This document shows positions 41,789-48,976 of a stretch of DNA of 55,887 nt, piece by piece (positions within the stretch are counted from its first letter, which is position 1; every line of letters begins with the position of its first letter). The position numbers were made by a program, and so were the translations under genes. The notes under the pieces are model-generated. The model was not told the origin of the DNA. It did no database searches and worked only from the letters and a program-made list of their open reading frames with translations. The stretch is taken from positions 1 to 55,887 of the forward strand of contig NZ_SZYE01000006.1 of the NCBI RefSeq assembly GCF_005239125.1, given 5' to 3'. Origin of the DNA: Cellulomonas hominis. Its GTDB lineage: Bacteria > Actinomycetota > Actinomycetes > Actinomycetales > Cellulomonadaceae.

Positions 41789-42652
41789 TCAGGCGGCCAT
41801 GGACCCGGCGCCGGCGGCGTCGGGGGTCGGGGGGATCAGCCCGGCGAGGTCGGTGCCGGGGGCGTGGTGCCCGGGCGCCGGGTGGGCCGGGACCGGCGCG
41901 TCGGGGAACCGGGCGCAGTCCCAGCAGTCCGGGTCCCGCGGCAGGCCGCCGATCCACGCTGTGACGGCGTCGGGCCCGAGGGCGGCCAGGGCGGCGAGGT
42001 TGGTGGCGATGCGTTCCGCGCGGGCGAGCGCGTCGACGGCGCGCTGCCGGTCGTGCGGCGCCGTCCACCACACGGCGTCGTCGAGGCTGGCGGCGTTGCG
42101 CGGCAGGAAGGCCACGGCGACGTGATCGACACGCACGCCGGCGTCGTTCCACCCCTTCGCGTACAGGTCCGCCTGGGTGCGGTACACCGGGGACGGGCCC
42201 GACTTCGCCTTGCGGAGCGTGCTGGCCCCCACGAGCTTCCAGTCGACGGTCATGCCGACCAGGAGGTCGACGAGGTCGGTGCTGCCCCAGATCTCCCGGC
42301 CGGCGATGTGCCCGACCATGACCCGCGCCTCGGTGAGGTACCGCAGGCCACCGCCGTGCTGGGCGCCCCGGGCGTTCTCGTGGCGGATGAACGCCTCCTC
42401 GACCCAGGCGTGCATCGCGGTGCCGAGGGTCGGCAGCCACGCCACGTCCCGCGACGTCGGCCAGCCCGCGAGCTTCGCGGCGAGGCAGTGCTCGCAGGGG
42501 GTGCCGATCTCGGACGGGCCGATCTCGACCTGCTGGGACCGGGGGTGGTTGACGATGGCGTCCTCGATGACCGCGCGGGCGTCCTTCAGGGCGGCGCGGG
42601 GGTCGCCGCCGGCGAACGGGGCGTACAGCTGCGGCAGATTCTGCGGAGTCAC
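41789..42652 (-). CDS. RecB/Cas4-like exonuclease with Fe-S cysteines
   Basis: 287 residues. The first Cys pair is IGTPCEHCLAAKL near residue 52; GSTDLVDLLVGMTVDWKLVG supplies the Asp and the D-x-K catalytic pair; YRTQADLYAKGW is the QxxxY motif; DPDCWDCARFP near the end gives two more Cys for an iron-sulfur cluster. This four-Cys PD-(D/E)XK design is the AddB/Cas4/RecB-like type used by phages for recombination. It precedes the ssDNA-binding-like gene. Confidence 0.9.
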   Translation of the reverse strand: MTPQNLPQLYAPFAGGDPRAALKDARAVIEDAIVNHPRSQQVEIGPSEIGTPCEHCLAAKLAGWPTSRDVAWLPTLGTAMHAWVEEAFIRHENARGAQHGGGLRYLTEARVMVGHIAGREIWGSTDLVDLLVGMTVDWKLVGASTLRKAKSGPSPVYRTQADLYAKGWNDAGVRVDHVAVAFLPRNAASLDDAVWWTAPHDRQRAVDALARAERIATNLAALAALGPDAVTAWIGGLPRDPDCWDCARFPDAPVPAHPAPGHHAPGTDLAGLIPPTPDAAGAGSMAA

Positions 42653-42679
42653 TGTGCACGCTCCGCTACGGTGCGCGGC

Positions 42680-43258
42680 ATGGACTTCTGGGAGGTGTCC
42701 CTCGGCGGGTGGCTCGGCGCGGTGTTCGGGTCGCTAGCGTCGATCGGGGTCGCGGTGTTCGTGCTGCGCAGGACCCTTCGGCATGAGCGTGAGCAGTCTG
42801 CGGAGCAGCGCGAGGCTGAGCGTCGACTCGGCGTGTGGCAGCACCAGCTTGAGTTGTTCGGAGAAGTGACGGCGAGGGCTATGACGCTGTCCTTGATTCC
42901 TACCGATCGAGATCGACTGATCGCGGTGACAGATGACTTCACCTCCGCGGTGCACCGGTGGCGCATGTACACCGACGACAGCCACGGGAGCTTTCCCCAC
43001 GACGTCGAGATCTTGGCGCTGCATCTGGTCCGAGGCGCGTGGCGCGCGCAGGAGGAGGAGAGAGCCGACGCGCGGCTCACCGCACGCACTCCTCGGGAGA
43101 GGGTGTACGTCGAAGCGCTGAGCGGGTTCGCGGCGGAGCTCACTTCGAGCGGTCGTGTCTGGCACCAAGACTCGGCCAAGCGGTCAGCCGTGGAGGACTG
43201 GGCTAGGCAGGCCGTGGCTGAGGCGCGTGCCTTGTGGCCGCGACGCGTGACTGCTTGA
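42680..43258 (+). CDS. Cargo membrane protein with coiled coil
   Basis: 192 residues. N-terminal transmembrane segment (WLGAVFGSLASIGVAVFVL, about residues 11-29) is followed by a charged coiled coil (RHEREQSAEQREAERRLG) and a helical domain (VTARAMTLSLIPTDRDRLI, FTSAVHRWRMYTDD). TACGGT (42,667-42,672) ends 7 nt before ATG. The stop lies 5 nt from the convergent stop of the next phage gene. The single-span, cytosolic-helical design is common in phage-exclusion proteins; family not recognised. Confidence 0.7.
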   Translation: MDFWEVSLGGWLGAVFGSLASIGVAVFVLRRTLRHEREQSAEQREAERRLGVWQHQLELFGEVTARAMTLSLIPTDRDRLIAVTDDFTSAVHRWRMYTDDSHGSFPHDVEILALHLVRGAWRAQEEERADARLTARTPRERVYVEALSGFAAELTSSGRVWHQDSAKRSAVEDWARQAVAEARALWPRRVTA

Positions 43259-43262
43259 CGGG

Positions 43263-43547
43263 TCACGCTGCACCGCCCGACGCCGGTGTGGTCAGGTCGA
43301 TGGCGACGCCGGCCATGAGGGCGTGCGAGAGCCGGTGCAGTGCGGCGCCGACGGCGTGCGCGGTGTCCGCGATGGGCTGCCCGGCCCCGAGGTTCGTGGC
43401 GACGTCGAACGTGATTCCGGCGGCGCTGACGTTCTCCAGGGTGAGGCGGATGACGGCCGGCTCGCCGTCGAGGTCGGGGAAGGCGGCGATGGGCCCGGTG
43501 AAGACGCTGGCGATGTCGACGGGGGGCTGCGTGGCGGGCATGGTCAC
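43263..43547 (-). CDS. Hypothetical early phage protein
   Basis: 94 residues from GTG 43547, GTGA overlap. Pattern VDIASVFTGPIAAFPDLDGE, VIRLTLENVSAAGITFDV, VGAALHRLSHALMAGV. Small alpha/beta protein without recognised motifs. Confidence 0.6.
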   Translation of the reverse strand: MTMPATQPPVDIASVFTGPIAAFPDLDGEPAVIRLTLENVSAAGITFDVATNLGAGQPIADTAHAVGAALHRLSHALMAGVAIDLTTPASGGAA

Positions 43548-43912
43548 TTCACCTCGACCGTGGGGGTGCCGGCGTCCTGGTACTCGGCCAGGGCGGCGGG
43601 GGACAGGTGGTGCTTGACGGCGGTGGTGTCGAGGACGGGCTTGTACAGCTCGGGGTGCTCGACGACCGGGTACGCGGCGGCGAGCCGGGCGGCGTTGAGG
43701 CGCCGCGCGGGGGCCTTCACCAGCACGTGGTGGGAGCCGACGTCGTGGGTGCCGCGGGGCAGGCGCCGGCGCAGGGTCGCCTTGATTTCGTCGATGCGCT
43801 CGCGGTCGGCCTCGATGGCGGCCTGCCGCTTCACGAGTTCGGCCGCGAGCTGGTCCAGCTCGAGCAGGTCCTCGGGGGTCAGCTCGACGGCGGGGTCGGT
43901 GGTCTCGTCCAT
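43544..43912 (-). CDS. Hypothetical early phage protein with N-terminal coiled coil
   Basis: 122 residues. Acidic helical N-terminus (LTPEDLLELDQLAAELVKRQ and AIEADRERIDEIKATLRRRL) then HDVGSHHVLVKAPARRLN. This resembles the helical half of Gp157-type phage proteins seen beside recombination nucleases, but the match is only by general pattern. Confidence 0.65.
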   Translation of the reverse strand: MDETTDPAVELTPEDLLELDQLAAELVKRQAAIEADRERIDEIKATLRRRLPRGTHDVGSHHVLVKAPARRLNAARLAAAYPVVEHPELYKPVLDTTAVKHHLSPAALAEYQDAGTPTVEVK

Positions 43913-43935
43913 GGTGTGCGTCCTTCGGGGTCAGG

Positions 43936-44175
43936 TCAGGCGGCGTGCGGGGAGCGGTGCAGGTTCATCTGGCGGGGGCTGAGCTCGTGGGCCTTGAGCG
44001 CGGAGACGAGGTCCCCGCGGCCGAGGCGGTACAGGACCCGCTCGAGCGACTTCGGGCTGCCGTAGCCGAGGCGGTGGGCGGCCTGGGTCCAGCACTCGCC
44101 GGTGGCGACGAGCCACTCGGCGTCCTCGACGACGGCCCGGGCCCGCGGCTGCAGCTCCGTGGTGGTGTCAGTCAT
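43936..44175 (-). CDS. Small HTH-like early phage protein
   Basis: 79 residues from ATG 44175, overlapping the previous stop by 8 nt. DAEWLVATGECWTQAAHRLG and SPKSLERVLYRLGRGDL look like a helix-turn-helix. Possibly a regulator; not recognised further. Confidence 0.6.
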   Translation of the reverse strand: MTDTTTELQPRARAVVEDAEWLVATGECWTQAAHRLGYGSPKSLERVLYRLGRGDLVSALKAHELSPRQMNLHRSPHAA

Positions 44176-44620
44176 GGGTGACCTCCAGCTGGCCGAGGCG
44201 GTGCTGGTCGCGGTGGTGCGCGACGGTCTGCTCAATCTCGGCGGGGAACTTCCCGGTGAGCGTCCAAGGGCAGTGCCGGCACTCGGCGAGCACGCCCTCG
44301 GGGGTGCGGCGGATCGGCACCCGGGGCCGGGCGAGCATGGTCCGGGCGGCCCGTTCGGTGGTGGCGCCCGGCAGGTCGAGAACATCGACCTCGCGGTCGC
44401 GGTCCAGGTACGCCCGGGCGTGGTGGTTGCCGGGGCCGAGACGTCCGCGCTCCTCGGGGGTGAGCGGGTCGAGCGCGACGACGGCGCCGACGTTGGGGCG
44501 GATCAGCACGGAGCGAACGCGGCCGCGGTACGGCGCGATCCATGAAGGCCCGTCGGCGCGGCGGTACTCGATGGCCTGGCCCACCAGGAGGTCCCGGACC
44601 TTCACGCGCTTCGTCGCCAT
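44168..44620 (-). CDS. Hypothetical early phage protein with Cys/His motif
   Basis: 150 residues from ATG 44620 (TGATG overlap). N-terminal KVRDLLVGQAIEYRR and VRSVLIRPNVGAVVALDPL suggest a small beta domain; CRHCPWTLTG with HHRDQH downstream resembles a C2H2 zinc site. Role unknown. Confidence 0.65.
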   Translation of the reverse strand: MATKRVKVRDLLVGQAIEYRRADGPSWIAPYRGRVRSVLIRPNVGAVVALDPLTPEERGRLGPGNHHARAYLDRDREVDVLDLPGATTERAARTMLARPRVPIRRTPEGVLAECRHCPWTLTGKFPAEIEQTVAHHRDQHRLGQLEVTHD

Positions 44621-44952
44621 CACCGACCACCGGCCCGGATGGCCTTGGAGCGCACCGCGACGGCGCGCACCCGCGCCGTGGCGTACACCTGGGTGACGTC
44701 CGGGATGCCGCGGTCCGGTTGCAGCTCCAGTGCGTCGAGGACGCGCTCGGCGTCGTTGTCGCGGGGCTGCAGCCACCAGGTGCCGGTCGTCGGGCCCCCG
44801 GACCACACCGACCAGGCCCCGGGCAGGCGCCACAGGGTGACGACGGAGCCGACCCGCGGCTGACCGCCGCGGGGACCCTCCATGAGCGCCTTGTCGGACG
44901 AGTCCAGGGGCCGCAGCAGGTCGCCGTCGCGCTGGCGGGTCGCGCGGCTCAC
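44620..44952 (-). CDS. Hypothetical early phage protein
   Basis: 110 residues. GTG 44952 is chosen for the GTGA overlap; GTG 44958 is possible. VGSVVTLWRLPGAWSVWSGG and GTWWLQPRDNDA are Trp-rich beta segments. No recognised family. Confidence 0.55.
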   Translation of the reverse strand: MSRATRQRDGDLLRPLDSSDKALMEGPRGGQPRVGSVVTLWRLPGAWSVWSGGPTTGTWWLQPRDNDAERVLDALELQPDRGIPDVTQVYATARVRAVAVRSKAIRAGGR

Positions 44953-45203
44953 AGCCACACCGCCGTGAGGGCGACGGCGATGACCGCGGTGACGAACATG
45001 ACGCCGATGAGCGCAAGGGCCTCCACGACGACGCGGTCCGTACGGTGTGCGGCGTCCGCGGCCGCGAGCCGGTCGGCCTGCGCGTCCGGGACGGCCACGG
45101 GCGGGTCGTCGTGCCGGGACTGCTTCAGCGCGCTGCGCACGTGCTGGTCCCAGGCGATCTCGCGCTCGACGGCGCGGTCGTCCTCGTCGGTCCAGTGGTC
45201 CAT
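44949..45203 (-). CDS. Small early membrane protein
   Basis: 84 residues. Acidic N-terminus (DHWTDEDDRAVEREIAWDQH) and one C-terminal transmembrane helix (ALIGVMFVTAVIAVALTAVW), so tail-anchored. Translationally coupled to both neighbours (TGATG and GTGA). Confidence 0.6.
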   Translation of the reverse strand: MDHWTDEDDRAVEREIAWDQHVRSALKQSRHDDPPVAVPDAQADRLAAADAAHRTDRVVVEALALIGVMFVTAVIAVALTAVWL

Positions 45204-45469
45204 CACGCCGGCACCTCAGCGAGCACGCCGCGGTTGCGGAGCGCTCGCAGCAGGGCGACCTGGGAGTCGACGGCGACGGCGAGGGTGAACCTCACGACGT
45301 TCGTAACCGCGAAGCGGTCGTTCGCCGGGTTCGCGAGGTCCTCGAGGAGGTCGAGCGGGTCGCTACCGCCCGTGTTCTGCAGCTGCTCGCCGAGTTCGGC
45401 GACTAGGTCGGCCTTCCACGCCGGGACGTGCGGGTGGTTGGTCGAGGCGGTGGTCGAGGTGGTGCTCAT
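45203..45469 (-). CDS. Hypothetical early phage protein
   Basis: 88 residues from ATG 45469. Ser/Thr-rich start, then WKADLVAELGEQLQN, PLDLLEDLANPANDR and VAVDSQVALLRALRNRGVL; helical. No recognised motif. Confidence 0.55.
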   Translation of the reverse strand: MSTTSTTASTNHPHVPAWKADLVAELGEQLQNTGGSDPLDLLEDLANPANDRFAVTNVVRFTLAVAVDSQVALLRALRNRGVLAEVPA

Positions 45470-45557
45470 GGGTACGCTGCTCCTGTCGTTTCGATCGACG
45501 TAGGCCGGTACTCGTGTCCGCGGGGGCCGGCCTTCGTCGTGTCCGGGTGGGGTCGGG

Positions 45558-45767
45558 TCAGGCGACGCGGCCGCGTCGAACGGCCGCCTCGCGCTTGCGG
45601 ATGAACTCGTCGACCGCGGCCTGCCGGAACCGCCACGGCGAGGTGATCCCGCCGGTGCCGGCCTTGAAGCCACGCAGCTCGCCGCGGCGGGCGAGCCTGC
45701 GGACGGTCTGCTCGTCCTGGCCGAGCTGCTCGGCGACCTCGCGGGGGGTGAGCGGGTGCGTGGGCAT
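45558..45767 (-). CDS. xis: Excisionase-type DNA-binding protein
   Basis: 69 residues. LTPREVAEQLGQDEQTVRRL followed by RRGELRGFKAGTGG and the WRFRQAAVDEFI end is the classic MerR-like excisionase (Xis/AlpA) pattern. ATG shares TGATG with the regulator's stop. Likely the recombination directionality factor for the rnpB integrase, expressed with the lytic genes. Confidence 0.85.
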   Translation of the reverse strand: MPTHPLTPREVAEQLGQDEQTVRRLARRGELRGFKAGTGGITSPWRFRQAAVDEFIRKREAAVRRGRVA

Positions 45768-46075
45768 CACGCCGCCGATCGCATTTCCGTGTGCACCGCA
45801 CTTGACGGTGGAGGCACGGCGGAAACCTGCCGAGCCTCGAACAGCTCCTCCCACGGGACGTCGAGGCGAGCGGCGATGGCGATGGCGAAGTCCTCGCTGA
45901 CCGTTCGCAGCTTGCCCGCTTCGAGTGCGTAGATCGCTGTCTGCGACCGGCGCACGAGATAGGCGAGGTCGCGCTGACTGAAGTGGCGCTGCCTTCGCCA
46001 CCGTCGGATCTGTGCGGGGTCCTTGACGCGCATCCAACAGTCCTTCCTGCGCCTGAAGTGGGTTGGCGAAGCCAT
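45767..46075 (-). CDS. Cro-like XRE-family regulator
   Basis: 102 residues. ATG 46075 has a strong RBS (AGGAGG 7 nt upstream). HTH: IRRWRRQRHFSQRDLAYLVR and SQTAIYALEAGKLRT, then the AIAIAARLDVPWEELFEA end typical of XRE proteins. Divergent from the repressor across a 174-bp switch region, first gene of the lytic minus-strand operon, so a Cro-like role is likely. Confidence 0.85.
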   Translation of the reverse strand: MASPTHFRRRKDCWMRVKDPAQIRRWRRQRHFSQRDLAYLVRRSQTAIYALEAGKLRTVSEDFAIAIAARLDVPWEELFEARQVSAVPPPSSAVHTEMRSAA

Positions 46076-46098
46076 GGTGCCTCCTAGGTCGTCGTGCT

Positions 46099-46212
46099 GA
46101 CAAGTGCCATGCAACTCACAACGCGTCCAGTTGTCAAGGTGACCACCGCCGCGAGCCGCGTATGTACACCCGTGCTGCGCGGCTAGGTTGTCATCGCTTG
46201 CTCAGCGACAAC
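46099..46212. promoter_or_regulatory. Divergent lysis-lysogeny promoters with operator half-sites
   Basis: Leftward: TTGACA (46,132-46,137, minus strand), 17 nt, TTGCAT (46,109-46,114) for the Cro-like gene. Rightward: TAGGTT (46,184-46,189) for the repressor. GTTGTC or its complement occurs at 46,130-46,135, 46,187-46,192 and 46,207-46,212, with GACAAG at 46,099-46,104. They overlap the -35 of one promoter and the -10 of the other. GTTGTC-N14-GACAAC (46,187-46,212) is a perfect outer palindrome. Confidence 0.65.
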
Positions 46213-46249
46213 TCGACCTACAAGAGACCCGGAAGGCAACGTCGAAGCC

Positions 46250-46735
46250 GTGAACGAACCCACATCGCTGCGCGACCTAGCGCAGTCAGCTCTCGACGCG
46301 CGAGCGCTGTCTGCTCGGCGGCTGGCGGCGCAGGCCCAAGAGCGCGGGTTCGAGCTCACGGCGACCACGCTGAGCGCGATCGCCGCCGGGACTTACAAGT
46401 TCCGCCCACGCGCCGAGACGGTCCGCGCGATCGCGTGGCTCGCTGGCGTGCCCGAGTCGACCGCCTTCACCGCCGCCGGCATGCCCGTGCCGGGTCCGCC
46501 GTTCGCCGATGAGCTACCGCCCGGCGTCGACAACCTCTCGCCGAAGGCACGACGCGCCGTCATCGAGATGCTGCGCGTCCTCGTCGATGCCGAGCGCCGC
46601 GACGCCGACGCGCCCGCGCCGGTCGAGCGCCAGGACGACGTCGCGCTCGCCGCCATGGCCGGCACGCCCGAGCACATGCCCGACGACGTCACTGGCGAGG
46701 AGACGCAGGATTCCGGCTCAGACGAGCCGGCGTGA
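46250..46735 (+). CDS. Phage repressor, XRE family
   Basis: 161 residues from GTG 46250 (RBS GGAAGG). HTH: LRDLAQSALDARALSARRLA then GFELTATTLSAIAAGTY and ETVRAIAWLAGVPESTAF. No LexA/CI-type autopeptidase motif in the C-terminal half, which is acidic and Pro-rich. Such repressors are usually inactivated by a separate ImmA-like peptidase, and one is encoded at 48,518. Likely maintains lysogeny by binding the 46,099-46,212 region. Confidence 0.8.
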   Translation: MNEPTSLRDLAQSALDARALSARRLAAQAQERGFELTATTLSAIAAGTYKFRPRAETVRAIAWLAGVPESTAFTAAGMPVPGPPFADELPPGVDNLSPKARRAVIEMLRVLVDAERRDADAPAPVERQDDVALAAMAGTPEHMPDDVTGEETQDSGSDEPA

Positions 46736-46781
46736 AGATGTAGTTCCTTTATTGGTACCGCCACATTGAAAAGGGGGCGAA

Positions 46782-47897
46782 GTGGCCTCGTTCGGCTACC
46801 GCGCATACCGTTTTGAGATCGTACGCAGTCGGACTCAGGAGCCCTTGGATCTTACTGACGAGACGCTCGTCGAGAAGTTTCGCGATGTTCTCAACGTGCT
46901 CGCGAGTTCCGGAACCATCTTCGGCGATCCTGGAAAACGACTTCCTCCGACGTCAGTTGACGGGGAGCGGGTGACTCAGCCGACCCTCACCGTTGCTTCG
47001 CTGATCGAGGTCTCGCCATTGCACCTGCATGCCCTGATCATGCATGGCGAGCAAGGGCTCCACGAAAGCTACGCGGAACCAGGCTCGGAGTCCCGCAATA
47101 TCGCGGCCGGTAGCGCGCAGGCGGCGTACCGAGTGGATTTCCTCCTACCGCGGTCAGGTACGTCCGGGGTGCTCGTCGCCGAAGTGATCTCCAATCGTGA
47201 CGTCACGAAACTGCTCAAGAGTCACTTCGTTCACGCATCGCGGGCAATCCGGGAGAGTGAGAGGAATGCGCACAAGGTGAGGGCGCGCGAATTGCGGAAA
47301 CAGGGTGAGCGCTCGCCTTCGATGCCGGACCTGTTCGCAATCGATCTACAGATCTATCGGCTCGCGGACCCCGAGCAGATTCGCGGCATCCTCATGGGTG
47401 CAAAGAAGACCGAGGCGGTGTTCTCGCAGCACGAGACCTCCGCGGTGGACGGCAGCAAGGTCGTTCGTAAGAGAGAGCTCCGGGTCCTCATCGAGACTCC
47501 GCTTGAGGTCGAGTCGACCGTCGATCGTGTCTCGAACTGGGTCGACCGATTTCGCGAGGGGACGAGTCTGTCGACGGCAGAGGCCGTGCTTGAGATGGAG
47601 CAGGATCTGAACCTCGAGGACCTCGATCTCGACTTCGATGACGTTGGTGTAGTGGTGACCCCCGTGAACGGAAGCCCGAGGCTTTTTGGGCCAGGCTTTC
47701 TCAAGGAGATTTTCACCTACCAGCTGGGCGCGCGTCAGCCGTCGATGCTAGGCTACTATCGCGCTGTCTTGAATAAGGTTGTAATGCTCGCCGGCGTCCA
47801 TCAGATTGAGTTGAGTCTTCGTTCAGCGGAGGAGGTGGCCGAGTGCCTACTCGATTCAGCACCCGAGAACTCCGTCGAGGCGTCAAGAGAGGATTGA
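46782..47897 (+). CDS. Cytosolic protein of a two-gene cassette (candidate defence)
   Basis: 371 residues from GTG 46782 (RBS AAAGGGGGCGAAG). I do not recognise the family. Segments: FGYRAYRFEIVRSRTQEPLD at the start, AAYRVDFLLPRSGTSGVLVAEVIS in two parts, SHFVHASRAIRESERNAHKV, then KRELRVLIETPLEVES and an acidic NLEDLDLDFDDVG. No membrane segment. The DNA is markedly poorer in G+C than neighbours and uses many codons avoided elsewhere, a sign of recent transfer. It overlaps the next gene by 55 nt. The layout (soluble sensor-like protein followed by a multi-span membrane protein, between repressor and integrase) is that of prophage-borne defence cassettes; function is inference. Confidence 0.75.
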   Translation: MASFGYRAYRFEIVRSRTQEPLDLTDETLVEKFRDVLNVLASSGTIFGDPGKRLPPTSVDGERVTQPTLTVASLIEVSPLHLHALIMHGEQGLHESYAEPGSESRNIAAGSAQAAYRVDFLLPRSGTSGVLVAEVISNRDVTKLLKSHFVHASRAIRESERNAHKVRARELRKQGERSPSMPDLFAIDLQIYRLADPEQIRGILMGAKKTEAVFSQHETSAVDGSKVVRKRELRVLIETPLEVESTVDRVSNWVDRFREGTSLSTAEAVLEMEQDLNLEDLDLDFDDVGVVVTPVNGSPRLFGPGFLKEIFTYQLGARQPSMLGYYRAVLNKVVMLAGVHQIELSLRSAEEVAECLLDSAPENSVEASRED

Positions 47898-48448
47898 GTC
47901 GACGTAGGATTTTCGGGGAGGAACCTCCGGACATACTCGCTCGAATCGTGCTACTTGTCGTTCCCTTAGTTGCGGCGGCCGCGGTTGTCTGGCAGCAATT
48001 CGGCCTTGGGAGCACCGGCGCGGTCACGTCAGGCCTGGCGCTGCTTGGTGGGGCCCTCTTGGCAGCTTTTCCGCAGTTGGCTGCTTGGCGGTCTCGACTC
48101 TCGCAGCGGGTCGAATTCAAGGCGACAACCGAGCGGCCCGCTCGCGAGTCTGTCGACGAGGCGGTCGCACACGTTCTGTGGTCCGCGTTGCTAAGCGTGT
48201 TGGGCGCGGTCCTCGCGGCCGCGGTGGAGAATTCAGTCCCGACTGGCGAGCAAATTGAAGCCGCTGGAGTTCCCTACTGGACCTGGATTGCGATGGGGGC
48301 TGCGCTAGTGGCGTTGTCGACGTACCTCGTCCTCACCTTTGTGGTGATCGTAAACCTTCTCTGGAGCGCATATAGGCGCGCGTCCAAAGACGAGGACGAG
48401 GAGGCGGCCGCGCGAGCGGCGAAGCGCTCGAGGGGATCCGCCGCCTGA
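47843..48448 (+). CDS. Membrane protein of the two-gene cassette
   Basis: 201 residues from GTG 47843. A basic N-terminus (RFSTRELRRGVKRGLSRRR) precedes two close hydrophobic segments (IVLLVVPLVAAAAVVW, AVTSGLALLGGALLAAF) and two more (HVLWSALLSVLGAVLAAAV, MGAALVALSTYLVLTFVVIV), then a charged tail (KDEDEEAAARAAKRSR). Four predicted spans. The 55-nt overlap with the upstream gene indicates coupled expression. Could be the membrane effector of the pair. Family not recognised. Confidence 0.75.
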   Translation: MPTRFSTRELRRGVKRGLSRRRIFGEEPPDILARIVLLVVPLVAAAAVVWQQFGLGSTGAVTSGLALLGGALLAAFPQLAAWRSRLSQRVEFKATTERPARESVDEAVAHVLWSALLSVLGAVLAAAVENSVPTGEQIEAAGVPYWTWIAMGAALVALSTYLVLTFVVIVNLLWSAYRRASKDEDEEAAARAAKRSRGSAA

Positions 48449-48517
48449 ACTGCGTGATGCCGGGCTAGCCCGCGTGCACGAGGTTGCGTGTCAGCGCTCT
48501 GTCGTACGGTCCTGGCC

Positions 48518-48934
48518 ATGACCTTCCACCCTTGGCGGTGGCTCAGGGCGAAGCCCGAGATCGAGGTCATCTGGCAGCCGCAGCCCGTGGGTCGCATCGC
48601 AGCGACCGACGGGCACCGGGTGATCCTCATGGACCCGCGCCAGTCTCAGGCCCAGCGCCGCTGCGCCATCACGCACGAACAGATTCACATCGAGCACCGG
48701 CACGTCGGCGGATGCTCACCAACCGAGGAAAGGCAGGTGCGCGCGGCCACCGCGCGGCGGCTCATCGCGCTGGACGAGTTGGTTGCGGCGTACCGCTGGT
48801 CACGCGACCTTCGCGAGATGGCCGACGAGCTGTGGGTGACGCCCGACGTCGTCCGTGAGCGGCTTGCGGGGCTTGCCGCCGAGGAACGCCGCAGGCTCGC
48901 CTCCGTGCACGACGACCTGGAACTCACGTGTTGA
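48518..48934 (+). CDS. ImmA/IrrE-like metallopeptidase
   Basis: 138 residues. The zinc protease motif CAITHEQIHIEHRH contains HExxH; GRIAATDGHRVILMD lies before it and RQVRAATARRLIALDELV after, as in ImmA-type proteins that cleave phage repressors. TACGGT (48,505-48,510) ends 7 nt before ATG 48518, so it is preferred over the upstream GTG at 48488. It would relieve repression during the SOS response or another signal. In most phages it follows the repressor directly; here the two-gene cassette is inserted between them. Confidence 0.85.
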   Translation: MTFHPWRWLRAKPEIEVIWQPQPVGRIAATDGHRVILMDPRQSQAQRRCAITHEQIHIEHRHVGGCSPTEERQVRAATARRLIALDELVAAYRWSRDLREMADELWVTPDVVRERLAGLAAEERRRLASVHDDLELTC

Positions 48935-48976
48935 CGTTGCGCGCCGGGTCGCGCGGGCCGAGAGGGGGAGCCTGAC

